Source: Owenia fusiformis (Eukaryota > Annelida > Polychaeta > Sabellida > Oweniidae). From it: a stretch of 64,000 bases of DNA. Every line of letters begins with the position of its first letter. The first letter of the stretch is position 1. A model generated the notes under the pieces. It was not told the origin of the DNA. It did not search any database and saw nothing but the letters and a program-made list of their open reading frames with translations. The position numbers and the translations under genes were made by a program. The stretch lies in NCBI GenBank assembly GCA_903813345.2, contig CAIIXF020000003.1, positions 4,425,815-4,489,814 of the forward strand, read 5' to 3'. Below are positions 23,101 through 30,777 of the stretch, piece after piece.

Positions 23101-26027
23101 TCAATCCAAGGGATTAATATAAAGGGTGTATCATGTCCCCTGTAGATATAATCCCACAATTTTGTGTTCACGCCCACCACAGAGTCGTTCTTAATTATAA
23201 AATGTTCATTCATTTCAGATTTATTCTAATATTTATGTTAAAAGTTGTGACGTTGTCTGCATAGATTTTCTCTGTGTCTCGGTGATGCAGTATTCGAAGA
23301 TTTTCGTAAGACCCGCCTTGCAGGGTATGGCTGGCAATCTGGACCAATGAATCGTCATAATTTAACGCTGTAAAAAACGATTTTATACGCAGTTAAAAAA
23401 CAATTTTACGGCGTCAGAAATGACGGTCTACGCCGTTAAAATCATTTTGTAGGGCGTCAAAAACTGTTTTTAACGGCGTCAAAAAATGATTTTGCACAAT
23501 GAATCAAACTACTGGCATTTTAAATAATTGTAACGCAGTTTTGATTGGATGCCAGCTAAGACGTTATTTATATGTCACATACATTTCTTGACGCCGTTCA
23601 AAACCGTTTTTGACGCCGTTTCAAGTAGATTTTATGGCGTTGGATGTATGACAATACATTGGTTCAGATGGTCAGTCGTACGCAGAGAGGATAAGAGGTT
23701 TGACAGAAGTGGGATTTTGTATATTTTCTAGTTTGTATAGACGATTCATAAAATTATGCGAACAATAGTCCATTGTCTTATTTTGAGATTAATTTTTTGA
23801 AAACGATAGATTTCAATCAAAGGACGATTCTCGGTTTGGAGAACAGTCTCCTGGGCTAATATTTTTTTTCATGAAAAATATAGAAATATTACCCAAATTA
23901 AACTATGAATATTCAAAAGAGGACATTTAAATCTACAAGATGTAAAAATATCAAATTGGTCTGGAGCAGGGATAACGCTCAATTAGACCGATTTTAATAA
24001 AATACAAGTCTCTATTTAGGGAAAGAAGTTCATCAGTGTACTGCGCTAATATTTTTTTGAGAAAAATCTAGAAATATTACCCAAATTAAATTATGACTAT
24101 TCAAAAGACGACATTCAAATCCATATTATGTAAAAAAATCAAATTTGTCCGAAGCAGGGATAATGCTCATTTAGATTGATGAACTTCGTTCTCCAAACCG
24201 AGAATCGTCCTTTTGGCAGGATATGCAGATATCAATTACACAATCGCTCCTGGAGTGGAATAAATAAATATTTAGTTGTTCTCGAATTATAAGAAACAAG
24301 TTCTTTGATGTGTGGGTTCAATCAAGCACCACACTTATCTTTCTTACAAAAAATAAGATCAGAATAGCTTTTCCTGTACAGGGAGATTTTCCCAAATCAC
24401 CTCTTTTCTTTATTCTGAATCAGTTTTTCGTCTTCTTATTTGTTTGTCTTGTATTATACTTCCAATATTACATTTTAGTCTGTAAACTATTTCAGAATAT
24501 ACAGAACACCATAATCCATGTGTTTCTCTGACAGTCTGGATAATATAATGATATCAAATACTATATTTTGAGACATGACCTTTGAATTACATCCTGAAAA
24601 GATGGGTATCAATATGGCGAACTTTTTGAACTCACGTTTCTCTTAAACCAGTCATCAAAAAATTCTGAAAATTTTACACATTGTCAATTTAACGGTCATC
24701 TTTTGAATGGTAACAATATAATTGGGATAATATATATATAATATCATCTATATTGTTTTAGAAAACACATCAAACACTTGTTTTGTTCTTGATATCATGT
24801 TTCCAGAGTGAAATAAAACATCTTTCCGAACCTCATTGGAACAAAACGACATAAACACAACATGTTTAGGTCTCTCAATATTGCAATTGTACAAAGGAGA
24901 TTTGGGTTGATTTAAAAAAAGTATCTTGTTAATGAAATAAAAGGTTTATCTTGATTTTTATCTATTTTGGGGGGATTTTGTTTTAATTTTTTGAATAGTT
25001 TTTTAAAAGCAACCAAAAATTCCTTTGTATAACTATAATATTGAGAGGTTTAAAAACATGTTGTATATGTTATTTTGTTCAAACAAGGTTCGGAAAGACA
25101 TTTTATTTTATTCTCAAGAATTGGTAGAAAGGAGCAAAAACAATTGCACTAGAACAACAAAAAAATGTTAACAAAAACAGTTATATAAAATATTTCTAAA
25201 TAATTTTTGCATTAAATTGTTGTCAATCAGTCAACATTACATAAAATACTGTGTTTTTTACAGAATGTTTTTAATGATTGGTTTAAGAGAAAAACATTGT
25301 TGAATTCAGTTCTCCATATCGGTACCACTCCTTTAGATTTTTCAAATAGACCCCAACTAGGCTAGTGTATTTCAACCGTTATTGTTTAAGAACCCCTGAT
25401 TATTTATTCCACTCTACGAACAGTTGTAAAATGATTTTTTGCATATCCATGCATTTTAAAAAAATGTGGACGTTTTTTGGCCCATCCTCTACTCATCACG
25501 CAAAGCAACTATTGAGTATTTTAGTTTTTTAAAACCATAAATACACAGCTCCACAATAATTCAAAATTCAAAGAATATTCTTTTCTATCACTTTTTGAGT
25601 CAGAAATGCACAAAATAAAGTTCTTTCATTAACGCATGCTTTGCATAACGTGAGAAGACTTTATTTTTTATAAATCTGTCTGGTTTTATACAATTTCCAT
25701 GTAAGTTTCACGAGTATAACCATTCGCCAATTTTTCTCTCATTATTGCTTATATATATATATATAGTTATAAATTTAGACTTACTGGTAAACATTGATCC
25801 AGCTCCAGTCTGAATAAGGGAAACAAGTTAGCGGCATTATTGACATCCAAAACCGCCTGCTCTGCGAACTTGCATGCGTCATTTAAGAATCCATATGAGC
25901 TAAAAATAAGATTTCCTATCAGAATCGTATCTCGTTTTTTCAGTGTTGATGTAACATTATCAGTAGCTCCAAACGTGATCAAAAGTCCGACGCAAAAAAG
26001 ATTTACGATGCAAAAATTTATGGTCAT
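7762..26027 (-). CDS. GABA-B-like class C G-protein-coupled receptor (whole gene, 15 exons)
   Basis: This is a predicted plasma-membrane metabotropic receptor of the GABA-B branch of class C GPCRs. Fifteen exons on the minus strand join with GT-AG borders and compatible phases into about 821 residues: signal peptide and Venus-flytrap domain (about 1-440), TM1 (about 465-490), TM2, TM3, TM5, TM6 and TM7 (to about 705), then a 114-residue tail. Family marks seen are the lobe-1 cysteine pair, the YGRxH segment, the DNMWAIALAIN helix of lobe 2, IIIGC in TM2, FGFTFFYGGM in TM3 and YKG in TM5. TM4 and the lobe-1 WNL/SY segment, which carries ligand-contact residues in vertebrate GABA-B1, were not found. 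I therefore call it an orphan GABA-B-like subunit, not a GABA receptor. Introns are full of mobile elements. The assignment to class C is firm. Subfamily, ligand and full exon set are inferred. Confidence 0.85.
8432..8685. repeat. Two tandem copies of a ~125-bp intronic unit
   Basis: Both copies begin AACATACAT, pass through ATATAACGGA, CGTCAATG and GCGAGGGGC, and end TTATTAAAACTA. They lie in the last intron of the receptor gene, together with further GACG-GTCAAAG palindromic motifs near 8415 and 8785. Confidence 0.65.
8888..9083 (-). CDS. Receptor exon 14: TM6 and TM7
   Basis: A 196-nt exon, phase 2 in and phase 0 out (donor GTAATA). Two hydrophobic helices are seen: GFAVAVFISLLSSIVLVVIS, then after PTEPNA the helix FIITGCLILFTTILTTLLIF ending ISK. 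This is the class C TM6-TM7 pair with the short loop between, followed by the usual basic residue at the membrane edge. Confidence 0.9.
9242..9381 (-). CDS. Receptor exon 13: extracellular loop 2 and TM5
   Basis: A 140-nt exon, phase 0 in and phase 2 out (donor GTAAGT). It encodes ECEST, the conserved loop-2 cysteine that pairs with TM3. The helix FLIAILCYKGIVLLLGGLIV follows, containing the YKG of TM5. Confidence 0.88.
9950..10044 (-). pseudogene. Possible remnant of a TM4 exon
   Basis: On the minus strand a short open stretch reads KLSDRDMIFALITSI. This resembles the start of GABA-B TM4 (L-S/K-D-x-x-L-x-x-x-V), but it turns hydrophilic after about nine hydrophobic residues and has no GT donor in a suitable place. 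It lies exactly where TM4 is expected, between the TM3 and TM5 exons. It may be a decayed exon, a sequence-error victim or chance; boundaries are approximate. Confidence 0.25.
10117..10266 (-). CDS. Receptor exon 12: TM3
   Basis: Fifty codons, phase 0-0, acceptor CCATTGCAG and donor GTACGT. It encodes a cysteine, then GLLIFGFTFFYGGMTVKLWG and VYKLF. This corresponds to the C-x-x-R-x-W...GFxLxFGxMFxKTWRVxxIF block of TM3 and intracellular loop 2. It would join in frame directly to the TM5 exon if no TM4 exon exists. Confidence 0.86.
10426..10636. mobile_element. MITE, CAGGCCCGTAGCCAGG termini
   Basis: This 211-bp element has ends CAGGCCCGTAGCCAGG and CCTGGCTACGGGCCTG, flanked by TTTTT on both sides. 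It carries G- and C-homopolymer runs just inside the ends. The core contains AAAATCATGCAGTTTTTGAC, shared in inverted form with 39400-39580. It lies in the receptor intron between TM2 and TM3. Confidence 0.85.
12304..12886. repeat. Near-identical ~82-bp direct repeats around a 420-bp insert
   Basis: AAAAATGTGAACTCTTTAGA begins both copies (12304 and 12805), and they stay almost identical through CATATCATCTGAACA. The spacer ends in a CGTGGGGGGCCTTCGT sequence and contains several TGACGTCA-like palindromic blocks (12535-12690). The near identity indicates a recent duplication or insertion event. Confidence 0.75.
13069..13207 (-). CDS. Receptor exon 11: TM2
   Basis: A 139-nt exon, phase 2 in and phase 0 out (donor GTAGGC). 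It encodes IKDEWPIMTCAIIIGCILLD and ends RDIC. I first read it as TM4 because of IKDE. The IIIGC core, the trailing cysteine and the phase match to the TM1 exon all place it as TM2 (family I-K-x-S-x-P...I-I-x-G-C). Confidence 0.83.
13380..14184 (-). pseudogene. Tandem partial copies of the TM1 exon 3' end, one split by a MITE
   Basis: Immediately downstream of the TM1 exon's donor its 3' part starts again. The second copy reads RISKTAIVVRSVFAGIGILL (14101-14178), then is interrupted by the 618-bp element at 13482-14101. It resumes at 13441-13481 as IVYTIAHNG followed by the same GTAAGT donor. A third, shorter piece lies at about 13380-13440. The unit is about 118 bp and includes exon end plus donor but not the 5' exon part. 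These copies are probably not used in mRNA, although copy 2 stays open apart from the insertion. Confidence 0.7.
13482..14101. mobile_element. MITE with TGTTACGCGG termini, 5-bp GTATA duplication
   Basis: Ends are TGTTACGCGG and its complement CCGCGTAACA, flanked on both sides by GTATA. The interior is made of many short variants of CGGTATATGGCATATTC in both orientations. No coding capacity is seen. A 256-bp relative lies at 34098-34353. It is inserted in the duplicated TM1 exon copy. Confidence 0.8.
14191..14341 (-). CDS. Receptor exon 10: TM1
   Basis: A 151-nt exon, phase 1 in and phase 2 out (donor GTAAGT). It encodes PTDSEIEHVVRRR, then a hydrophobic helix IAITVLSIFAGVGIALALIY, then HNG. 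Position and sequence fit TM1 of class C receptors. Directly downstream are extra partial copies of this exon, described separately. Confidence 0.87.
14708..14800 (-). CDS. Receptor exon 9: flytrap-to-membrane linker
   Basis: A 93-nt exon in phase 1-1 between a TATACTTTCAG acceptor and GTAATG donor. It ends ADVIWKSK. With the next exon (GGITPTD) this gives the conserved I-x-W-x-x-G-x-x-P-x-D linker of GABA-B receptors just before TM1. Confidence 0.78.
14968..15025 (-). CDS. Receptor exon 8: small flytrap exon
   Basis: A 58-nt exon directly after a CTTTAG acceptor; the TAG completing the acceptor is the only stop nearby. It encodes YYNETSGVRQIDSYVGLLN and ends in phase 1 at a GTATGT donor. 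The residues fit the last lobe-2 strand pair (I-x-Q...G-x-Y-N) that precedes the membrane domain. Identified from phase and motif only. Confidence 0.78.
15526..15756 (-). CDS. Receptor exon 7: flytrap lobe 2, YDNMWAIALAIN helix
   Basis: Seventy-seven codons, phase 0-0, donor GTAAGA. It carries LLYDNMWAIALAINTTIQKY, the conserved Y-D-A-x-W-x-x-A-x-A-L-N helix. It ends FDGVS, which is the start of the F-x-G-V-S-G strand. Confidence 0.9.
16535..16741 (-). CDS. Receptor exon 6: flytrap lobe 2, YGRH motif
   Basis: Sixty-nine codons, phase 0-0, donor GTAAAG. The opening LHELGLYGRHHVLLAFYY is the clearest GABA-B signature in the gene. A later CNSSQALEVLEGAIV corresponds to the C-x-x-x-x-x-x-A-V-E-G segment before the lobe-2 loop. 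Confidence 0.9.
17129..17258. repeat. Foldback palindrome ~130 bp
   Basis: GACCTCTCC at 17136 pairs with GGAGAGGTC at 17241, and the arms continue through TTTACTGTCAAAATTATATC to a short loop near 17190. It is probably a foldback MITE in receptor intron 5. Confidence 0.75.
17849..17911 (-). CDS. Receptor exon 5: small flytrap exon
   Basis: A 21-codon exon, too short to appear as an open frame on its own, with acceptor AAG and donor GTATGG. It encodes LRIFVSFALLEVDFAKVLC, matching the R-I-I-V-G-x-F...A-x-x-x-x-C strand and helix of GABA-B receptors. It joins in phase to exon 6, which starts LHELGLYGR, recreating the family's C-x-A-Y-x-L-G-M-Y-G-R motif. Confidence 0.82.
18144..18257 (-). CDS. 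Receptor exon 4: flytrap lobe 2
   Basis: Thirty-eight codons, phase 0-0, donor GTAAAA. It begins with the amphipathic helix SVFREKLAERNIE and continues to DVPDVIWEPLK, the helix and strand that precede the RIIVG segment in class C flytraps. Confidence 0.85.
18540..18800. repeat. Dispersed repeat copy, GAAATGTCCCTTAGTGTTCT family
   Basis: TTCAACATGTATTGTAATGA, ACTTCAGTATGAATGAAATG and GGGGGAGGGGATGTTAGACA are shared, with drift, with 35885-36010 and, inverted, 50580-50700. It lies in receptor intron 3. Confidence 0.6.
19251..20041. mobile_element. Mariner-like non-autonomous element, CAGGGTGTTTC ends
   Basis: The left end TACAGGGTGTTTCTTATTGA and right end TCATTATGAAACACTCTGTA are inverted repeats, with TA at both borders (19249-50 and 20042-43). 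C and G runs lie just inside. The interior recurs, rearranged, at 24660-25110 and 52010-52200. No transposase frame is present. Confidence 0.75.
21132..21296 (-). CDS. Receptor exon 3: flytrap, lobe 1 to lobe 2 crossing
   Basis: Fifty-five codons between a TTTCCAG-type acceptor and GTAAGT donor, phase 0 at both ends. It encodes SLVFDAIIQHFKWEKMGIIT, the equivalent of the LLKHFGWKRVGTI helix-strand of GABA-B receptors. About 30 residues usually found between the exon 2 and exon 3 segments (the WNL...SY...S region) are absent; intron 2 carries a mariner-like element instead. Confidence 0.87.
21690..22781. mobile_element. Mariner-type non-autonomous element with ~180-bp terminal inverted repeats
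   Basis: Ends read CGAGGGGTGATCCAAAAGTC, and the complement is at the right border, with TA on each side. The arms stay inverted for about 180 bp, through the paired CCACCCGGAACGGTAT blocks near 21865 and 22590. The terminal sequence is of the Tc1/mariner CGAGGGxTGxTCxAAAAGT type. No transposase is present inside. It sits in receptor intron 2, where an exon for the lobe-1 WNL segment would be expected. Confidence 0.82.
23055..23225 (-). CDS. Receptor exon 2: flytrap lobe 1
   Basis: Fifty-seven codons, phase 0 at both ends, with donor GTATGT. It encodes VGVNTKLWDYIY followed by CAVWGC, corresponding to the GVGVxxxYDxIY...LLGxGC block of GABA-B receptors. The acceptor (ATATTAG) has a poor pyrimidine tract, so the first few codons are less certain than the core. 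Confidence 0.82.
23360..23645. repeat. Degenerate short repeat array, ACGGCGTCAAAAA type
   Basis: Variants of ACGGCGTCAAAAA and ACGCCGTTAAAA alternate in both orientations about every 20-30 bp. CpG density is higher than in the surroundings. No coding role is apparent. It lies in receptor intron 1, just upstream of exon 2. Confidence 0.65.
23818..24214. mobile_element. Element with 27-bp inverted ends around two direct repeats
   Basis: AAAGGACGATTCTCGGTTTG at 23818 and its complement ending 24214 form perfect outer inverted repeats. Between them lie two direct copies of a ~130-bp block (23859-23990 and 24045-24175, both with GCTAATATTTTTTT and ATTACCCAAATTAAA). It lies in receptor intron 1. 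Confidence 0.72.
24660..25110. repeat. Inverted fragment of the CAGGGTGTTTC element
   Basis: Blocks such as TAGGTCTCTCAATATTG and the stretch around TTCCGAACCTCATTG are the reverse complement of 19720-19960. The terminal repeats are missing. It lies in receptor intron 1. Confidence 0.6.
25785..26027 (-). CDS. Receptor exon 1: signal peptide and start of flytrap lobe 1
   Basis: Eighty-one codons from the ATG at 26027 to a GTAAGT donor (phase 0). Residues 1-20 are a hydrophobic signal peptide (MTINFCIVNLFCVGLLITFG). The rest matches the start of an ANF-receptor/GABA-B ligand-binding domain: a beta strand (ILIGNLIFSS), a helix with AEQAVLDVNN, then RLELDQC, whose cysteine belongs to lobe 1. The start codon is the first ATG of the open stretch and directly precedes the signal peptide. 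Confidence 0.88.
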
Positions 26028-26845
26028 GATGTTCTATGTGTTAGCCTACTTGCGACTTAACTAAGGCTTTAATTTTAATCAGTATATAAAGGTGTAAGAG
26101 ACTGACATTTGGGTATAAATAGCGTTGCATTGTTGTAGGTTACAAAGCGGAACTTGTTTTTTGAATGTACGGCCTTTAGAGGAGTTTTATTTTACAAATA
26201 ACAAAAACATAATTCAACATAAGAGACTCATTTTCAAACATGCAAGCATGGCTGGGACTTTTTCTTGGGCTTGATTGCTAAGTATTTTTGGACTTTTTCT
26301 TATACCCACTGGTTAGTTTTGCCTATGGAAGATGCACTTCACATGGTCATTCAATATTTGTATCGCCCCCCCCCCCCTAAACCTTGCTCAGAAAAAAACG
26401 TTTCCTGGATATAATTCAACCTGAACCTTTAATAAAAACGCACAATTTGAACATGTATTATTTTTTCAATATCCATACAACCGATACGATTAATAACACT
26501 TAATCATTTGATTTGCTTAATTATACAGTATCTTTTTGTAATTGTGAAATATAAAGGCTCCACCATTGAGTTAATAAAAAAGAGTCACCAAGTTACTTTA
26601 TTCAACAAATAACCACTTTCATTCACATTAGCTAGAATCTTGGCATCATGATCATATTATTCCCTTTCATGTTTATTTTTTACAAATCCGAAAGTGTTAC
26701 CATCTTTAGAAAATGCATAAATATAGGATAAAGTGGAAAGCAACGATGTTATTTCCAATGCCATTTTCACATTTGAAATATTTTGGATAAATCAGTAAAT
26801 ATAGAACAAAATAGTGATTCTATGTGATACTTTGAGATTAACTAA
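26028..26845. other. Upstream region of the receptor gene
   Basis: This 0.8-kb stretch precedes the receptor start codon and ends at the retrotransposon fragment. A C-rich run is present near 26367. A TATATAAAGG-like string near 26083 is not in a convincing orientation for a promoter. No coding sequence is recognised. Confidence 0.4.
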
Positions 26846-28700
26846 AGTATATTTTTAAGACGTGTAACAGATAAAGAAGTCAAAAAAATTATTGATAATT
26901 TAAAAGATTCAGCAGCAGGGTATGACGAAATTAAACCAATAACAGTTAAGAGTTCAAATGACATATTCACTCCTCCTTTGCTCCATTTGACCAATTTATC
27001 TCTCTCGACTGGTGTCTTTCCAGATCAATTGAAAATAGCCAAAATTATTCCAATCTTCAAAAAGAATGATCAAAGATACTTTAGTAATTATAGGCCAATA
27101 TCACTTTTATCAGTTTTTTCTAAAATATTTGAGAAAATTATGTATAATAGAGTTGTTGAGTTCGTTGAAAAATTCAAAATAATCTGTATCAATCAATTCG
27201 GATTTCGAAGGAATCGATCTACTTGTTTAGCTATTTTAACTTTCCTAGAAAACCTAAGGAAAGCTATGGAGAATAAACATTACAGTTTAGGGATCTTTTT
27301 GGATTTAAGTAAAGCCTTTGATACGGTTAACCATGATATTCTACTTACTAAATTGAATTTTTACGGCTTCCAGGGTAAATCTTTGGATTGGTTCAAAAGT
27401 TATCTTAGTAACAGAAAGCAAACTACTTTTTTTGAACATGAATACTCGGATATGAAAACAATACAATGTGGTGTCCCTCAGGGATCCATTTTAGGCCCCG
27501 TACTTTTCATCCTTTACATAAATGACCTAATCTCTACTAGCAATTTATTCAAATATGTAATTTTTGCTGATGATACAAATATTCTTTGCTCTGACAAAAA
27601 TATTTATTCCTTAATTGATATAGTGAATAATGAATTAAAAACTGTAGATGATTGGTTCTGTGCTAATAAACTCTCATTGAACATTGATAAAACCAACTTT
27701 ATGGTCTTTACAACTTCACAAAATAGGGTACCAGATAATATTTCAATCAAAATTAGAGACTCTTACATTATTCGTGTTTTTTCAACAAATTTTCTTGGCG
27801 TTATAATTGACCAAAATTTAAATTGGAAAGAACATATTCGAAAAATTGCACTAAAAATTTCAAAAACCATAGGTACTCTATTTCGAATAAAACACAAACT
27901 CAGTATCAAATCATTATTGAATATCTATTACTCACTTATTTATTCACACTTACAATATTGCATCCCAGCTTGGGGTGGGACAGGAAAAACACATATTGAT
28001 ATCTTATTAAAGCTGCAGAAAAGATTTGCCCGCTTAGTTACTAATAGTGAATATAATAAAGCACCATCATCACCTTTATTTCAACAACTAAATATACTGA
28101 AAATAAATGATATTTATAAACTCAATGTTCTTATCTTTACTTACAAATGCATCAAACGTCCATACAATTTTCCGAATGACTTATTTTGCAATTATTTTCA
28201 AGCAAATCAGCAGGTACACGACCATAATACAAGACAGACTGACAATCTTCATATTTCCAAATTTAGAACCAACTATGGCAAACGAAGTATTAAAACTCAA
28301 GGGGGAATAATCTGGAATTCAACTCAAGATGTTATCAAAAATTCAAAAACCATTTTTATTTTTAAGCGAGCCTTCAAAAGACATGTAATTAGTCTCTATG
28401 ATTAGTACCCTGTACAAATTTTTAACAGATGCACCTTTTTCCATTTAGCTATTCTACATCATTAAAATGTTTTATTACACTTTTTATAATGTACATCATT
28501 TTTATTTTTATTTATTTCCCAGTTTGGCTTACATAATTTATACTTTGAGACACTTTGTAACATCAATAATAAATGTAACTAACAATATGCCATTTTTAAA
28601 TATTTTAGCTTGTGATAAGACATACACCCACTAGGGTGTCATTATCACTTATATGTATATATGTTTATATGATTTTAATAAATAAAAAATAAAAAAAACT
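26846..28700 (+). mobile_element. 5'-truncated non-LTR retrotransposon (Jockey/CR1/L2-like)
   Basis: The fragment begins inside the region upstream of the reverse transcriptase (VTDKEVKKIIDNLKDSAAGY at 26860), without endonuclease or ORF1. The RT frame closes at 28405. A ~290-bp 3' UTR follows, with a short palindromic CCACTAGGGTGTC motif near 28630, then an A-rich TAAATAAAAAATAAAAAA tail. A shorter minus-strand relative lies near 61905-62330 and shares the CCACTAGGGTGTC motif. Confidence 0.88.
26863..28405 (+). CDS. Reverse transcriptase of non-LTR retrotransposon (partial)
   Basis: This RNA-dependent DNA polymerase would copy element RNA by target-primed reverse transcription. Seen in order are YRPISLLSVFSKIFEKIM (RT motif), FGFRRNRST, LDLSKAFDTVNHDILL (catalytic Asp of motif A), GVPQGSILGPVLFILYINDL, and FADDTNIL (motif C, the catalytic FADD). 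A thumb region follows, with LGVIID and WGG, and a C-terminal HDHNTRQ. The long uninterrupted frame argues for a young or recently active copy, though it lacks its 5' part. The open frame extends upstream of 26978 without a start codon; 26863 is the first codon of clear similarity. Clade assignment within Jockey/CR1/L2 is by eye. Confidence 0.92.
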
Positions 28701-29079
28701 ATAGAAACACGTGACTTTTTATCGCTGGCTCTCCGGGCCCTCGAAATAAATCATACTGTCCCTGGAAATAAAACCCAAATCCCTTCCAGTAAACAATCTC
28801 CATGTGTTCCGCAGTAATGCCAACAAGTCGAGTCATATGAAATGGTCACCCGTAGTGGGTATTGATAAATGCAATTCCCAAAATTGATTAAACAATGTTT
28901 GACTGATTTCGTATAAAAAATCTTTTTTGAACGAAAGTTAAAGTTACTGCATTTTTAGCAGTTCTAATTGAACGCCTTGTATAAGTTCACATCCGAAAGT
29001 GTTCTGAAATTTAATTTTGCCCTCAATTCAATGAAACGGTTTGCTTGGTGAAAACATTAAAAAAATTGGTAATCGTTGC
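28701..29079. other. Spacer after the retrotransposon, nothing recognised
   Basis: No open frame, inverted repeat or match to other window segments is evident. Confidence 0.4.
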
Positions 29080-30260
29080 TGGATGAGAGTATACAGATTG
29101 ACTTTATGTATACAGGCATTTCAATTTATTTTTTATGCTGTTGAAAGCAATGTATACATAAACACACACATAAAAATTAAATTCAAAAGACTATGAACCC
29201 CATTAAACTCATCGTTTTTGTTGCATTAACAATAAGAACGATGATCATTTACTCTACGCCATACAATGTCTCATTTTGCTTTGAAATGACTACAATCATA
29301 ACTCCATAGTAAAAATTATGTATTAAGCCTTTTCGTCTGATTTAAAATATGTTCGTATTAAACAACAAAAGTGTCGTGTTGCTCCGAAAAAAGTATTGCA
29401 GATTAGGGGGACTCGTGACCCTTGCAGAATGTTACCGCAGGCCACAGAAGAACGATAGGAAAAGGTTCTCTTACCATTGGGAATGTAAAATAGATTCTCT
29501 ATAAATCGAATTTGTAAAATTGATCTACAGAGACAAAACAACTAAAAAGAATGTATATGATTTCATTGATTTCGATATTTTACCGACAAGAGCAAAATTA
29601 GTAGAAAGTTGCGTTAACTAGCCCAGCTTTTTGCGGCTTTTTGTCGTAACATTATGATAGTATATGTGAAATCGAATCTCCTGCAAAACAATATACAAGG
29701 TGTCCAAAAATTATACCCAAATGACAAGGGTTTGACTCTTTTTTACCTTCACCGAAACACATAATAAAGAAGATCCATTTTTAAATTAGCTAAAAACGGT
29801 GAGACTTGTCTATTACTTCCCGAGAAATTGAACATATAAGACAAATTCAATGAGTATATACGAAATTTCATTTAGAGTGTATCAAGAATAAAATAGTAAT
29901 TAACTAGTAATTAACTTTATCAAATACATTTTATTTAAGTAATATGGTTTCTTGACAGAGCACGTATTACTTCACTAAGAAACATTTTATATCAAGCACC
30001 ACAGGCCAATGTCCATTGGATATAATATGAATTCAAAAGTAATCCTATCTAATTTCAATCTGGTTTCCTTACTCTTGTCTCCTCAGCATGAAACTGTGAA
30101 TCTTTAGATGTCCAAAAACATGGAAAGCGAGTATAGTTGGTTAGGAATGAGTAAGGTCTACATTTTTGAATCCTAGAACCCGTATTCTGTTCATTCTCTC
30201 TATTGTAAACTTTGAAGTATGACACTGATTGGCAATTATAAGAGCAAGACTTAGATTGGA
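29080..30260. repeat. Diverged copy of the receptor gene's 3' flank
   Basis: It is collinear with 6420-7800 but lies upstream of the receptor gene instead of downstream. The matching end falls at the 3' edge of the receptor coding sequence (TTCATTCTCTCTATTGTAAA versus TTCATCCTCTCTATTGTCAT). No matching coding exon can be found beyond that point, so it may be the leftover of a tandem paralogue. The boundary and identity are estimated by eye. Confidence 0.5.
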
Positions 30261-30707
30261 TTGAATTAGGTTACCTTGTGTCTTTTTTAATGAAGACCCT
30301 GTATACATGCAGTCGCTAGAAAACAACAATCGTCATTTGTAGTTATTGTGATATCGCATACATTAATGTGATAATAGTCTATTCATTTTAATGTTTCATT
30401 AAGCCCCATTGGAATTTACAAAATGGCAGTTTAAAACAATGCGTAACTTTGTTGATTGTTATGATGTGTTGTTCTGTTGATAGTTTTATTGCCTATAACG
30501 GCATGTTTGCGAAACATGAAGTACAATTGAAACATATACATTTCAACACAAAATTAATAGTCAATTTATTTGTATTCTTTTCATTTTCAAACTGAATAGA
30601 TCTATCTGAAATAAATTGAATATATCTGATGAATCTCTCGTATAACGAGCAGTAATTTAAAATGCACGTTGATTAACCACGGCCACTGAACAAGAGGCTT
30701 AACAAAG

Positions 30708-30777
30708 ATGAATTTTTTAACTTTGTTACTTTGCATCGTTGCTGCCGCAGTCTTCCCAGAATTTGTCAACGGACAGG
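30708..30777 (+). CDS. Galaxin-like gene exon 1: signal peptide
   Basis: A 70-nt exon from ATG to a GTAAGC donor, phase 1. It encodes MNFLTLLLCIVAAAVFPEFV and NGQ, a standard secretion signal with hydrophobic core and small residues before the likely cleavage site. It is too short to stand out as an open frame. It is placed by the signal peptide, the donor and the phase match to exon 2. Confidence 0.78.

Noticed and set aside
26083-26093. TATA-like string upstream of the receptor gene
   Set aside because: Orientation and spacing to the start are not convincing in such AT-rich DNA.
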